Assembly: GCF_009827595.1 (NCBI RefSeq)
Contig: NZ_WTYT01000005.1
Span: 62,001-126,000, forward strand
Direction: 5' to 3'
Length of the DNA stretch: 64,000 bases
From: Altericroceibacterium endophyticum
GTDB lineage: Bacteria; Pseudomonadota; Alphaproteobacteria; Sphingomonadales; Sphingomonadaceae
This document shows, piece by piece, positions 56,201-64,000 of this stretch (positions are counted from its first letter, which is position 1; each line of letters opens with the position of its first letter). The notes beneath the pieces were generated by a model that worked only from the letters and a program-made list of their open reading frames with translations, made no database searches and was not told the DNA's origin. The translations under genes were made by a program, and so were the position numbers.

Positions 56201-56446
56201 AGTTTCGCCTTTATCCTGGGGTCCGTTCCACTGGTGATAGCAACCGGGGCCGGAGCCGAATTGCGCCAGGCACTTGGCACCGCTGTGTGCTTCGGGATGC
56301 TCGGCGTGACCGGCTTCGGCCTCCTCTTCACCCCCACCTTCTATGTCGTGTGCCGTGCGCTCGGCGACCGGATCTATGAATCGCGCCATCGCGGCAAGTC
56401 ATCGGACGGCTCGATCGCAGCCCCCCACGCCACTCCCGCCGAATAG
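53249..56446 (+). CDS. RND multidrug efflux pump (HAE1 family, AcrB/MexB-like)
   Basis: A 1065-residue inner-membrane pump, the usual length of the family. It starts with MRLSRFFIDRPIFAVVIAIII, the first helix. Family marks include FLPISQYPEVVPP near 31-43, the proton-relay GIVVDDAIVVVENVER in helix 4 (Asp-Asp at about residue 408), and GGFIPQQDQGYF at the start of the second half. The C-terminus repeats the pattern with LAAKNAILIVEFA, where Lys replaces the Asp pair and which holds the relay Lys. A -DD- in helix 4 and the K in helix 10 indicate a drug rather than a metal pump. The gene lies 59 bp after the adaptor and 3 bp before the channel gene. Confidence 0.95.
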   Translation: MRLSRFFIDRPIFAVVIAIIITMIGAISYFFLPISQYPEVVPPTVTVNATYPGASAETVADTVANPIEQEINGVDGMLYLSSQSTGDGRAIITVTFEPGTDLDEAQVLVQNRVAIAEPRLPEEVQRLGIVTRKTTPDFLLIVNLISPDGSISREYMSNFAQTRIRDRLQRIEGVGDVQLFGQRELSMRVWIDPGRAAALDLTAGDIVQALRAQNVQVAAGTLGQQPSPDSAFQLNVETQGRFTDPAQFGNVVIRTDEAGRQVRVRDVARVEIGAQDYATSAYLGKQGSVIIPVLQQPGSNALASADEIKSVMATISESFPAGMEYRIVYNPTEFISESISAVVHTLFEAVILVVIVIVAFLQKARASIIPVLAIPVSLVGTFAVLAMLGYSLNNLSLFGLVLAIGIVVDDAIVVVENVERNLEEGLSPLAAARKSMDEVGGALIAIVLVLCAVFVPTLFIGGLSGAFYQQFAVTISAATIISLIVSLTLSPALSAILLSKHEELPADAPRWRRGIDRAGEKFNAAFERASDAYARLTLKLVRMPRRMMAVYGVLIGLTGAALALTPGGFIPQQDQGYFLTVIQLPPGSSTTRTDEVLQKVADRVLPIEGITNSVMLSGFDGTSETQSASAAAAYWVLGDFDERAGKGQDIDTLIAKAQAATADISEARLMVVKPPVIRGIGSAGGFRMMIQDRSGQDFKAMQNAAYALIGQANNSEGLAGVYTFFDTSTPRVKADIDRDKAQILGVSPSSIFETLQVYLGSAFINEFNLLGRTYRVTAQADAPFRDEPSDIAALHTRSSNGKMVPLGSVANFSDTTGPYRVTRYNLAPAVAVDGDTAPGYSTGQSLATMEEVAAQALPSGYETEWTGIAYQQDNAGNTAILVFALAVLLVFLVLAAQYESLVMPLAIIMIVPMCLLAAMIGVNLRGMDNNVLTQIGLIVLVALAAKNAILIVEFARQGEQRDGLSPVEAAVQAARTRLRPILMTSFAFILGSVPLVIATGAGAELRQALGTAVCFGMLGVTGFGLLFTPTFYVVCRALGDRIYESRHRGKSSDGSIAAPHATPAE

Positions 56447-56449
56447 GAA

Positions 56450-57886
56450 ATGCACACCATGCGCATTCGCTCTTTCTTCCTCGCTTCGTTATCCGCACTG
56501 GCCCTTGCGGCCTGTGCGGCGGGGCCGGATTATGTCGCCCCGTCCCCCCCTGCGCCCGCGGCAACCGGCCCCTTCATTTCCGCTGATTATGAGGCTGTCA
56601 CCCCCAGTCCCCTGCCCGCAGAATGGTGGCGGCTCTACAATGATCCAGTGCTGGATGGCCTGGTCGAAGATGCACTGGCGGAGAATACCGACATCCGCCA
56701 GGCAAGCGCCCGGATCACCCGGGCACGGGCCGCCCTTCGTGGTGCTTCAGCGGATCGATTGCCGCAGGCAGGAATCTCGGCATCCCCCACTTACGGGCGG
56801 GTGAGCGAAGGTCAGACAGCGCGCGGCACTGACCGTGAAGGCTTCGCCTTCGATGCCGGGCTCGACGTTTCCTATGAGGTTGACCTGTTCGGCAGGGTCG
56901 GGCGCGGGATCGAAGCCGCGCGCGCCGATGTCGAGAGTGCGCAAGCCGATGCCGATGCCGTCAGGGTGATGGTGGTCGCCGAAACCATGGGCGCCTATGC
57001 CGATGCGGCCAGCGCTCAGGCCCAGATCGACGTTGCCCGCCAGATAGTTCAGCTTCTGGACGACACTTTGCGCCTGACAAGCAGGCGCCATGAAGTCGGT
57101 CTCGAAAGCGGTCTCGCCGTTGCCCGCATCAAGGCATTGCGCGAACAGCGGGCAGCCGAGATTCCCACACTGGAAGCGCAGCACAACGCCGCCCTGTTTG
57201 CTCTCGCCACCCTAACCGGCCGCGCTCCGGCGGAGCTCCCAGAGGTAGCCAGCGAGCGCAGTGTCGCTCTCAAAATAACCTCCCCGCTCCCCATCGGTGA
57301 TGGGGCCGCGCTCCTGGCAAGGCGCCCCGACATTCGCGCCGCAGAACGCCGTCTGGCGGCAGACACCGCACGCATCGGAATTGCCACTGCAGACCTCTAC
57401 CCGCGCATCACGCTGGGCGGGTCCGCCGGCGCGACTTCGACCAGCATCGGTGACTTGTTTACAGGAGGCGCCTTCCGCTTCCTCGTCGGCCCGTTGATCG
57501 ATTGGACATTTCCCAATCGCGAACCTGTCCGCGCGCGCATTGACGCGGCCGAGGCGGATGCCACAATCGCACTTGCCGCATTCGACGGCACCGTGCTGCA
57601 GGCCTTGCAGGAAACCGAGACGGCATTGTCCAATTATGCGCAGGCCCTGCGCCGGCAAGAGAGCCTGCAATCGGCAACCAGTGCCGCCGAAACAGCGGCC
57701 CGTATTACCCGCGCCCGCCTGCGGGAGGGGACTGCAAACTCACTCGAAGTCATCGATGCAGAGCGTACGCTGGCCGAGGCACGCGCCGTGCAATCCAGCC
57801 AGGACGGTGCCGTTTCCCGCGCGCAGATCGATCTGTTTCGCGCCTTGGGCGGAGGGTGGTCGAACCCCGAGCTCGCGAGCAATTAG
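56450..57886 (+). CDS. RND efflux outer-membrane channel lipoprotein (NodT/OprM family)
   Basis: A 478-residue TolC-like channel protein. The signal peptide ends in the lipobox LAAC, with the lipidated Cys near residue 23, then GPDYVAP, the usual start of mature OprM-type proteins. Two internally repeated OEP domains follow (about 60-255 and 270-465). RRPDIRAAERRLAADTARIGIATADLYPRITLGGSAG is the characteristic linker of the second repeat. An alternative ATG lies three codons in (56459). Its gene ends the tripartite pump operon. Confidence 0.93.
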   Translation: MHTMRIRSFFLASLSALALAACAAGPDYVAPSPPAPAATGPFISADYEAVTPSPLPAEWWRLYNDPVLDGLVEDALAENTDIRQASARITRARAALRGASADRLPQAGISASPTYGRVSEGQTARGTDREGFAFDAGLDVSYEVDLFGRVGRGIEAARADVESAQADADAVRVMVVAETMGAYADAASAQAQIDVARQIVQLLDDTLRLTSRRHEVGLESGLAVARIKALREQRAAEIPTLEAQHNAALFALATLTGRAPAELPEVASERSVALKITSPLPIGDGAALLARRPDIRAAERRLAADTARIGIATADLYPRITLGGSAGATSTSIGDLFTGGAFRFLVGPLIDWTFPNREPVRARIDAAEADATIALAAFDGTVLQALQETETALSNYAQALRRQESLQSATSAAETAARITRARLREGTANSLEVIDAERTLAEARAVQSSQDGAVSRAQIDLFRALGGGWSNPELASN

Positions 57887-57918
57887 GCACGATTGGGTTG
57901 TCCTGTGGCCCCGCGAAA

Positions 57919-58147
57919 GAAGACAGGGGCATATCGTTCGATGACGCGCTCTCTCGCGGCGCACTCGCGAGGCTGCGCCCGGTGCGGATGACCGAGCTGG
58001 TGACTTCGTCCGGCTTTGTCTCGATGGCCCTCGCGACCGTTGCCAGTGGGCGCAGAAGTTAAGCGTCCACAGGCAACGGTGGAGATAGATGGATTAGTGA
58101 CCGCGACCGCACTCACGCTCTTCGCCCTGCCCACCATCGCGCAGGTC
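57919..58147 (+). pseudogene. Frameshifted remnant of a CzcA-type (HME-RND) metal efflux pump
   Basis: Two plus-strand frames carry consecutive pieces of the same C-terminal region of a heavy-metal RND pump. First comes SRGALARLRPVRMTELVTS... to MALATVASG (about 57949-58046). Then, in another frame, GAEVKRPQATVEIDGLVTA... to LPTIAQV (58049-58147). In intact CzcA proteins these follow directly (RLRPVLMTALV, GFVPMAL, GAEVQRPLATVVIGGLVTAT), so a frameshift near 58047 breaks the gene. Everything upstream of this tail is missing. The 409-bp gap 57887-58295 holds this remnant and, after 58148, nothing that I can recognise. Confidence 0.82.
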
Positions 58148-58295
58148 GGCTGCGCCGCTCGAATGACAAACGCAACTGGCGCGAGAAGTGGTGTAAGCCT
58201 ATCCTTTCATCTGCTCTCCTGTTCGTTTCCAGCGCGTCAGATACATAGGCCTTCCGCTTGGAGGCGGTGCGCGCCTCGATCAACGTGGCGAATGC

Positions 58296-59936
58296 CTAGA
58301 TGTCCGCCTGCTCCCGCACCGCCTGACGCAGAAAACAGAAATTGGCAGCTTGATCATCAGCCGCGAAGTTTCTGTTCAGCTGCTTCGGGCAACTGGTGGG
58401 CGCTGTGAGTGGATATTCCTCAATTGGATCGGTCACCAGATTATAGAATTCGCAATTCGTGCTGCCCTGCTTTTCGGTGCAAAGAACCTTGTATGTCGCG
58501 TTGCGTACCGCGACCTGATACTTTGACAGTTCTCCCGTCGGAGTGAGGTCTTCGAGGATGGGCACTGCGGTTTCCGAAACAATATAGTCATGAACGGGAT
58601 CGCGGACGTTCGCTTCTTCACCGAACAGGACCGGCGCCAGCGACCGGGCATCAAGCGTGACCATGCCAGTGCCTTCCCGATTGGACACATTTTCCGGAAC
58701 AGGAGCCTTGGCGAGATCCAGAATGGTCGAGAACAGATCGGCGACATGGAGGTAGGCAGCGCTCGTCGTGCCCGGTTCGATGCCTGGTCCCCGGATCGCA
58801 AGGGGGACCCGCATGCCACTTTCATAGCCGGTGCCTTTGCCCCGGCCGACGCGGGTAATGTACATGTTGTCGATGAAATTGATGAATTCAGGTCCGTACA
58901 TTGGCGTGCCATTGTCGCCAACGATGATGACGTAGGTGTTCGGATCGGTCTTATCGATAAAGTCCAATAGTTTGCCGATCGTCGTATCCATGGAATTGGT
59001 CATGGCCCGATTCATCGCCTCAGCCGAACAATTCCCGACATTGGCGGTGCCGAATTGCCCCCCGCAGGCGATCATTTCCTTGCGCGAGGCTTCATCCAGC
59101 GCGTCCTCATTGGGCACCACCGTCGGAGCGCCCATCTTCGATGTGATGTGGGAAAGGTTATAGGCCATCCAGACGAACCACGGTTTATCGGGGTCATCCG
59201 CTTCGCGATCATTGATCCAGTCTATCGCATCGGCAATCTTCGTGACCGGTGCATAGGTGGTCGATTTGATCCCCGGCAGCGCGTTGGCGGGCGCCGCTTC
59301 ATCACGCACCTGGTCCGCTTTCGAATTCTGGTCCTGAACCTGATAGGTATAGTCCCAATATCCCTCAATCGCGCCATTCATATTGCCGCGAAACAAATCG
59401 AAGCTGGCCTGCTTGGGCTTCATGCCGGGATATTGATTGAGCCCAGCCAAATGCCATTTTCCGAAGATCGCTGTGCTGTACCCGGCATGTTTGAGATCCA
59501 GCGCAATGGAGTGACTGTCCTGAGTAAGCCAGTTTGTATAGTCGCGCACGCCCGTCTTGGAAGCATAGAGACCCGTAAGAATCGAGGCGCGAGAGGGTGA
59601 ACAGAACGGCTGAGCCCACGCCTCGCTAAATGTCATGCCCTGTGCCGCGAAATGATCGAGAACAGGGGTCGACGCCGGTGCCCCCTTAATCTTCGCATAG
59701 TCCGCATGGTTGCGGCCCGACGGTCCATACATATCCTCAAGCTGGTCTATCAGACCGGGGTACATATCCGAGGCCGTGTCGGTTCCGATGTCGTCGAGTA
59801 TGATCAGCGCGATATTGGGATGATCAGCGGGCTCTTCTGCCGCATGGGCAGGCGCTGCCACCATAGAAAAAGCGGCCATGGCTGAGACACTCGCCGTCGC
59901 CATCGTCTTCAAGTGACCTAATTTTCTAAACCACAT
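58296..59936 (-). CDS. Exported arylsulfatase
   Basis: A 546-residue sulfatase from the ATG at 59936 (GGAAGG upstream), with a signal peptide (MWFRKLGHLKTMATASVSAM...AHAAE). The active-site signature is FCSPSRASILTGLYASKTG: Cys112 in the C-x-P-x-R motif is to be converted to formylglycine. The metal-site segment LIILDDIG (44-51), GKWHLAG (159-165) and VIIVGDNGTP with catalytic Asp-Asn are present. It hydrolyses sulfate esters in the periplasm. No sulfatase-maturating enzyme gene is in the window. The next gene upstream is a second sulfatase gene, 108 bp away. Confidence 0.9.
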   Translation of the reverse strand: MWFRKLGHLKTMATASVSAMAAFSMVAAPAHAAEEPADHPNIALIILDDIGTDTASDMYPGLIDQLEDMYGPSGRNHADYAKIKGAPASTPVLDHFAAQGMTFSEAWAQPFCSPSRASILTGLYASKTGVRDYTNWLTQDSHSIALDLKHAGYSTAIFGKWHLAGLNQYPGMKPKQASFDLFRGNMNGAIEGYWDYTYQVQDQNSKADQVRDEAAPANALPGIKSTTYAPVTKIADAIDWINDREADDPDKPWFVWMAYNLSHITSKMGAPTVVPNEDALDEASRKEMIACGGQFGTANVGNCSAEAMNRAMTNSMDTTIGKLLDFIDKTDPNTYVIIVGDNGTPMYGPEFINFIDNMYITRVGRGKGTGYESGMRVPLAIRGPGIEPGTTSAAYLHVADLFSTILDLAKAPVPENVSNREGTGMVTLDARSLAPVLFGEEANVRDPVHDYIVSETAVPILEDLTPTGELSKYQVAVRNATYKVLCTEKQGSTNCEFYNLVTDPIEEYPLTAPTSCPKQLNRNFAADDQAANFCFLRQAVREQADI

Positions 59937-60044
59937 GACACTTCCTTCCTGTTCAGTTTTTTCGGTCAGCAGCGGCTGCCCCGGCAACGAAGCAGCACCC
60001 TCTCTCCATTGAGGTGAGCCGCCGGCCTGCCGGGCAGGCACAGA

Positions 60045-62363
60045 CTACTTCCTCGTGAATTCCACGTAGTTGATTGAGAGATTACGCATCGACGGTTCGT
60101 CCATGCCTTTCAGCAGGGTGCGCACATTGTATCGCCCCACCACACCGCTGCCGCGGGCCGGATAGAGAATGGGCACTTCTGCCGAGGTCACAGTCTTTCC
60201 GTCAACCAGCATGGAAAGGAGGGCAGCGCGCGGGCCGTGTTCAGGATCGGCCGTCGCAGCGATGGTGATCGTATGGTCGCCAACTGGGAGGGGCTCACCA
60301 ACGAGTTCCACCCGCTCCTGCGCCCGCGCGGACGGGTTATACAGATAGAGTGGCCGGCCATCATCAAGCAGCAGACCCGCTCCCCCCGCTTCGTCGCCAT
60401 TGATCACGACCGGTCCTTCCGCCCCGTCGCCGGTCACGGTGACATGGGCATCGACCTTCCAGCCTATTTTCAGCGAGGGGAAGTTGCCCGCCGCATAGCG
60501 CGTATCCCCCGGATAGAAGGTCAAGTGATCGCGGCCCTCTATCAGCGAGGGGCGCTTGCCCGGCCCTACCCGGCCAATCAGATCGGCCTCAATCGGATAG
60601 ACATGGTTGCGCTTCGCAGCCTCGTCGAAATCCGCTTTAAGTTCGGCAAGCTTGCCGGGGTACTGGGCGGAAATGTCGTGCGCCTGTGAATAATCGACGG
60701 TCAGATTATACAGTTCCCACTTGAACTTGGCGGGATCGAGCGGCTTTGTGCTTCGGTCGAATGGAGCACGCGGCGGTGTCGTCGCAGCAAGCCAGCCCTC
60801 CTTGTAAAAGGAACGGTTACCGAGCATTTCGAAATATTGCTGATGCCGGGTGGAGGGCGCATCGGGATGACTGAAGCTGTAGACCATGCTGACGCCATCA
60901 ATCGGCTGCTGCGCCACCCCATCGACCTTTTCAGGCGGATGAATTCCCGCTGCCTCGTAGATGGTCGGAGCGATGTCGATAACATGATGAAACTGCCGGC
61001 GGGTCTGGCCTGAAGCATGAATACGGTCAGGCCAGCTTATCACCAGACCGTCGCGCAAACCGCCCAGATGAGAAGCGACCTGTTTACCCCATGGGAAAGG
61101 CGCGTTCTGGGCCCAGGCCCAAGCGGCATTATAGTTGGAATAGCTGTCGCGCGTGCCGTTCTCATCCGATTTTTCTATCAGTTCTGCTTCGGTGGGTTCG
61201 ATCCCGACCAGGCTCTGCAATTCCTGCACCGCGCCGCGCCGGCTATCCATGCTCGCGCCATTATCACCCTGAAGATAGATGATGAGCGTGTTGTCGAGCT
61301 GACCGGAAGAGCGCAGCTCATCTATGACCCGGCCGAGCTGATTGTCGAAGAACGACAATTGAGCGGCCGCCACTTCCATCTGGCGAGCGTAGGTTTTCTG
61401 CGCTTCGGGACTGAGGCTGTCCCAGGCGGGAAGTGCATCGGGACGCGGGGTCAGCACGGCGTCCTGCGGAATGACGCCCATGGACTTCTGGCGTTTGAAG
61501 ATCTCCTCGCGCATGCGGTCCCAGCCCATGTCGAACTTGCCCTTGAAGCGGGCGATCCAGTCGGCAGGTGCCTGATGCGGGGAATGCATCGTGCCAGGGG
61601 AAAGATATATGAAGAAGGGATCGTCGGGCTTCTGGCTCCATTTCACATGCAGCCAGTTGATCATGTGATCGGTAAGGTCCTTGTCGAAGATGTAACTGGG
61701 GTCCTCCGGCGGCTCGACCGCATTACGGTTTTCGATCAGCTCAGGCCGGAATTGGTCCGCCGCCGCCGCGTTGAAACCATAGAAATAGTCGAATCCCAGA
61801 CCATTGGGCCAGTGATTGAAGGGGCCCATCGGCCCGGTTTCCCAGATCGGCGTATTGTGATTTTTGCCAAAAAACGCGGTGTCATAGCCACTATCGCGTA
61901 AAACTCGCCCGACGGTTGCTGCGCTGTCAGGAATCACAGAGGTATAGCCAGGTTCATCGATCGCAACATTCGTGATCGATCCGGTGGCGACGGCGTGATG
62001 GTTACGCCCCGTCAGTAGCGCTGCGCGCGTAGGCGAGCACATGGCCGTTGTATGAAATTCGTTATAACGCAGGCCATGCCGGGCCAATTCGTCGAAGGTC
62101 GGAGTGGGGATCAACCCACCGAAAGTGCTAGCCGATCCGAAACCGACATCGTCCGTCATGATCAGGAGAACATTGGGAGCCCCTGCGGGAGCGCGGGGAG
62201 GCTCGGGATAGTTGTTCCAGCGTTCCTGCCTTTCCGAGCCGAAATCGGGTGCAGGACGATCCCCCGGAGCCACCTGAGAAGGCGCCGCAAGAGCTTGAGC
62301 AGCAAACAGCAAGCCAAAAGCCGCACCGCCTAGCGGGTGACGAAATTTGTATAAACTTTTCAT
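60045..62363 (-). CDS. Large exported arylsulfatase
   Basis: A 772-residue sulfatase with a signal peptide (MKSLYKFRHPLGGAAFGLLFAAQALA). The active-site AMCSPTRAALLTGR contains Cys109 for formylglycine. The metal region VLLIMTDDVGFG (65-76), FFGKNHNTP and YLQGDNGAS are clear. It has about 200 more C-terminal residues than classic sulfatases (a beta-sandwich around FPSLKIGWKVDAHVTV). The C-terminal part is strongly similar to the partial sulfatase immediately upstream (62427-64000), with aligned WDRMREEIFKRQKSMGVI and WDRLREDTFERQKKMGII segments. The pair therefore looks like a tandem duplication. Confidence 0.9.
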   Translation of the reverse strand: MKSLYKFRHPLGGAAFGLLFAAQALAAPSQVAPGDRPAPDFGSERQERWNNYPEPPRAPAGAPNVLLIMTDDVGFGSASTFGGLIPTPTFDELARHGLRYNEFHTTAMCSPTRAALLTGRNHHAVATGSITNVAIDEPGYTSVIPDSAATVGRVLRDSGYDTAFFGKNHNTPIWETGPMGPFNHWPNGLGFDYFYGFNAAAADQFRPELIENRNAVEPPEDPSYIFDKDLTDHMINWLHVKWSQKPDDPFFIYLSPGTMHSPHQAPADWIARFKGKFDMGWDRMREEIFKRQKSMGVIPQDAVLTPRPDALPAWDSLSPEAQKTYARQMEVAAAQLSFFDNQLGRVIDELRSSGQLDNTLIIYLQGDNGASMDSRRGAVQELQSLVGIEPTEAELIEKSDENGTRDSYSNYNAAWAWAQNAPFPWGKQVASHLGGLRDGLVISWPDRIHASGQTRRQFHHVIDIAPTIYEAAGIHPPEKVDGVAQQPIDGVSMVYSFSHPDAPSTRHQQYFEMLGNRSFYKEGWLAATTPPRAPFDRSTKPLDPAKFKWELYNLTVDYSQAHDISAQYPGKLAELKADFDEAAKRNHVYPIEADLIGRVGPGKRPSLIEGRDHLTFYPGDTRYAAGNFPSLKIGWKVDAHVTVTGDGAEGPVVINGDEAGGAGLLLDDGRPLYLYNPSARAQERVELVGEPLPVGDHTITIAATADPEHGPRAALLSMLVDGKTVTSAEVPILYPARGSGVVGRYNVRTLLKGMDEPSMRNLSINYVEFTRK
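61518..61571 (-). repeat. 54-bp block identical to 63903-63956
   Basis: This stretch of the 772-residue sulfatase gene is identical over 54 bp to 63903-63956 in the neighbouring partial sulfatase gene. Both encode the ADWIARFKGKFDMGWD region. The flanks differ at synonymous and other sites. Confidence 0.85.
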
Positions 62364-62426
62364 GGTCGCTCTCCAAACTGCTATTATTTAAATGGTTTTT
62401 GATGAATTCCGGCGAATTTCTCTGTT

Positions 62427-64000
62427 TTACGGCTTCATCTTTTGCAGCGTGACTGACTGGATAGAGCAACTACAGCGTTCGGCTATCCGTTCTGCCAGCG
62501 GATCGGAGAAAAAGGGCGCTATGCTTCGTCGCCCGATATAGGCATCCCCACGCCCATGGATGGTCAGCGCGGTCTCGCGGGACGCTACCAGCTTGTCGTC
62601 TACGCGCATCTCCAGTCGGGTGCCTCCCTGCTGCAGAGGGAGGAACGCTACGCTTACTTCATATTGACCGGCCGGAAGCGGCGCGTCTGGCTGCACGGTT
62701 ACCGGCGAACCAGCACTGCCCGGATTGACGATATAAGTCGGCTTTCCTCTATCGATGATCATTGCCTGACCGCCGAAGTGATCCCCCTGGACAAGGACCG
62801 GGCCGTTGGACGCATCGCCTGAAATTCCGACATTCGCAATGATTTCCCATCCTGCCGATACGGAAGGAAACGAATAATTGTTGTAGCGCGTATCGCCGGG
62901 ATAATAAGTGAAGCTGGTCCGTGAACCGAGCCGGCTGGGACGGAGCTGCGCCGCCATGTTGGCGTTGAGATCGGCATTGAGCGGATAGACGTGGTATTTC
63001 TTTGCCGCAGCATCGAAATCGGCTTGGAGTTTAGCCAGTTTCTCGGGATAATTCGCCGAAACGTCCCGCGACTGCGACCAGTCATTCTTCAGATCGTAAA
63101 GCGCCCATTTGAAATCCTCCGGCGCAGTCCGGGCCGCGTAATCCCATGGCATACGTCCCGGAATGGTCGATGCAATCCAGCCATCCTTGTAATAGGCCCG
63201 GTTGCCGAGCATTTCGAAATATTGCTCTTTATGGCGCTCGGGCGCCGAGGCGTTATCAAAGCTGTAGGTGAAGCTTATTCCGTCGATTGGCTGCTGGACT
63301 ACCCCGTCCACCTTTTCCGGCGGGGTAATACCCGCAGCGTCGTAAATGGTCGGCGCAACGTCGATGACGTGCGTGAACTGATCGCGAACCTCGCCCTTAT
63401 CTTTAATGCCTGCGGGCCAGCTGACCACCATGCCATCGCGCAGACCTCCGAAATGGGATGCGACGCGCTTGCCCCATTGGAAAGGCGTGTTGGTCGCCCA
63501 GGCCCAGGCCGCGGGATAGGTGCCGAAGGTCGAGGGACCACCGTAATCGTCCTTCGCCGCGATCAGGTCTGCATTGGTCATGGGTGATCCCGAAATGACG
63601 CGCACAAGGTCGGCCGAACCGTTGAGGTCCTCCTCGCTCGCCCCGTTGTCCCCCTGAATATAGATGACCAGAGTGTTCTCAAGCTGCCCCGACTGGCTCA
63701 GCGTATCGAGAACGCGACCGATCTGGGAATCGAAATAGGCCAGCTGCGCGGCCGCGACTTCCATCGTCCGGGCATAGGCAGCCTGAAGTTCTGGAGAAAT
63801 GCTATCCCAGGCGGGCAAGCCCTCGGGACGGGGGGTCAGAACGGCGTCGGGCGGAATAATGCCCATCTTCTTCTGCCGCTCGAAAGTGTCTTCGCGCAGC
63901 CTGTCCCAGCCCATGTCGAACTTGCCCTTGAAGCGGGCGATCCAGTCGGCAGGTGCATGATGCGGCGCATGGGTGGAACCGGATGCGAAATAGGCGAAGA
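62427..64000 (-). CDS. Arylsulfatase, C-terminal part (cut by window end)
   Basis: The open frame runs off the right edge, so only the C-terminal 524 or so residues are seen; the signal peptide and formylglycine motif lie beyond 64000. Residues at the edge (FAYFASGSTHAPHHAPADWIARFKGKFDMGWD) and GDNGAS, plus AWAWATNTPFQWGKRVASHFGGLRDGMVVSW, match the 772-residue sulfatase just downstream over most of their length. It was probably produced by tandem duplication. The 63-bp gap to the next gene suggests cotranscription. Confidence 0.88.
   Translation of the reverse strand, partial: FAYFASGSTHAPHHAPADWIARFKGKFDMGWDRLREDTFERQKKMGIIPPDAVLTPRPEGLPAWDSISPELQAAYARTMEVAAAQLAYFDSQIGRVLDTLSQSGQLENTLVIYIQGDNGASEEDLNGSADLVRVISGSPMTNADLIAAKDDYGGPSTFGTYPAAWAWATNTPFQWGKRVASHFGGLRDGMVVSWPAGIKDKGEVRDQFTHVIDVAPTIYDAAGITPPEKVDGVVQQPIDGISFTYSFDNASAPERHKEQYFEMLGNRAYYKDGWIASTIPGRMPWDYAARTAPEDFKWALYDLKNDWSQSRDVSANYPEKLAKLQADFDAAAKKYHVYPLNADLNANMAAQLRPSRLGSRTSFTYYPGDTRYNNYSFPSVSAGWEIIANVGISGDASNGPVLVQGDHFGGQAMIIDRGKPTYIVNPGSAGSPVTVQPDAPLPAGQYEVSVAFLPLQQGGTRLEMRVDDKLVASRETALTIHGRGDAYIGRRSIAPFFSDPLAERIAERCSCSIQSVTLQKMKP
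63903..63956 (-). repeat. 54-bp block identical to 61518-61571
   Basis: This is the second copy of the 54-bp identical block shared by the two large sulfatase genes, in the same orientation, 2385 bp away. Confidence 0.85.

Overview
The window looks like chromosomal DNA of a sphingomonad-type alphaproteobacterium (Sphingomonadales). The reasons are the gene order siroheme synthase, DUF2849, CysI, DUF934, CysH; obgE next to proB; high GC content; five TonB-dependent receptors (TBDRs) in 64 kb; and many catabolic islands each led by a TBDR. This is inferred from gene content and no database search was run. I saw no rRNA, tRNA, CRISPR array or intact insertion sequence.

Layout. 1-3373 (+): assimilatory sulfate reduction operon. 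3459-8327 (-): SDR-family protein, proB, obgE and a MscS-type channel. 8515-12872 (+): DUF2946 protein, TBDR and PepSY membrane protein, probably metal (perhaps copper) uptake. 12966-22632: an aromatic-compound catabolic island made of two minus-strand transcripts. TBDR, extradiol dioxygenase, FAD monooxygenase and FAA hydrolase form one; MBL-fold hydrolase, fumarylacetoacetase and amidohydrolase form the other. A TetR gene lies between them, and both promoters carry the same composite sequence element. 23040-32091 (+): TPR/2OG oxygenase, M14 carboxypeptidase, TBDR and M20 amidohydrolase, probably peptide or acyl-amino-acid scavenging. 32200-36474: ECF sigma and FecR genes divergent from a TBDR with a signalling (STN) domain.

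36475-50174 is the most interesting region. It holds a tannase/feruloyl-esterase-like lipoprotein, MFS transporter, LacI regulator, GH68 sucrose-active enzyme and ROK fructokinase on the plus strand. On the minus strand are a TBDR, a ceramidase-like hydrolase and two alpha/beta-hydrolases. The 10-bp palindrome CAATCGATTG occurs four times here, always between genes and upstream of the three transcription units. This suggests one LacI regulon that takes up an esterified (acylated) sucrose or fructose-containing compound, removes the acyl groups, cleaves the sugar and phosphorylates fructose.

50361-58147: a TetR-controlled RND efflux operon (adaptor, pump, outer-membrane channel), bordered by two gene remnants. 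One is the C-terminal third of an aldehyde dehydrogenase and the other a frameshifted tail of a CzcA-type metal efflux pump. 58296-64000 (-): three arylsulfatases in a row, the last cut by the window edge; two of them are close paralogues.
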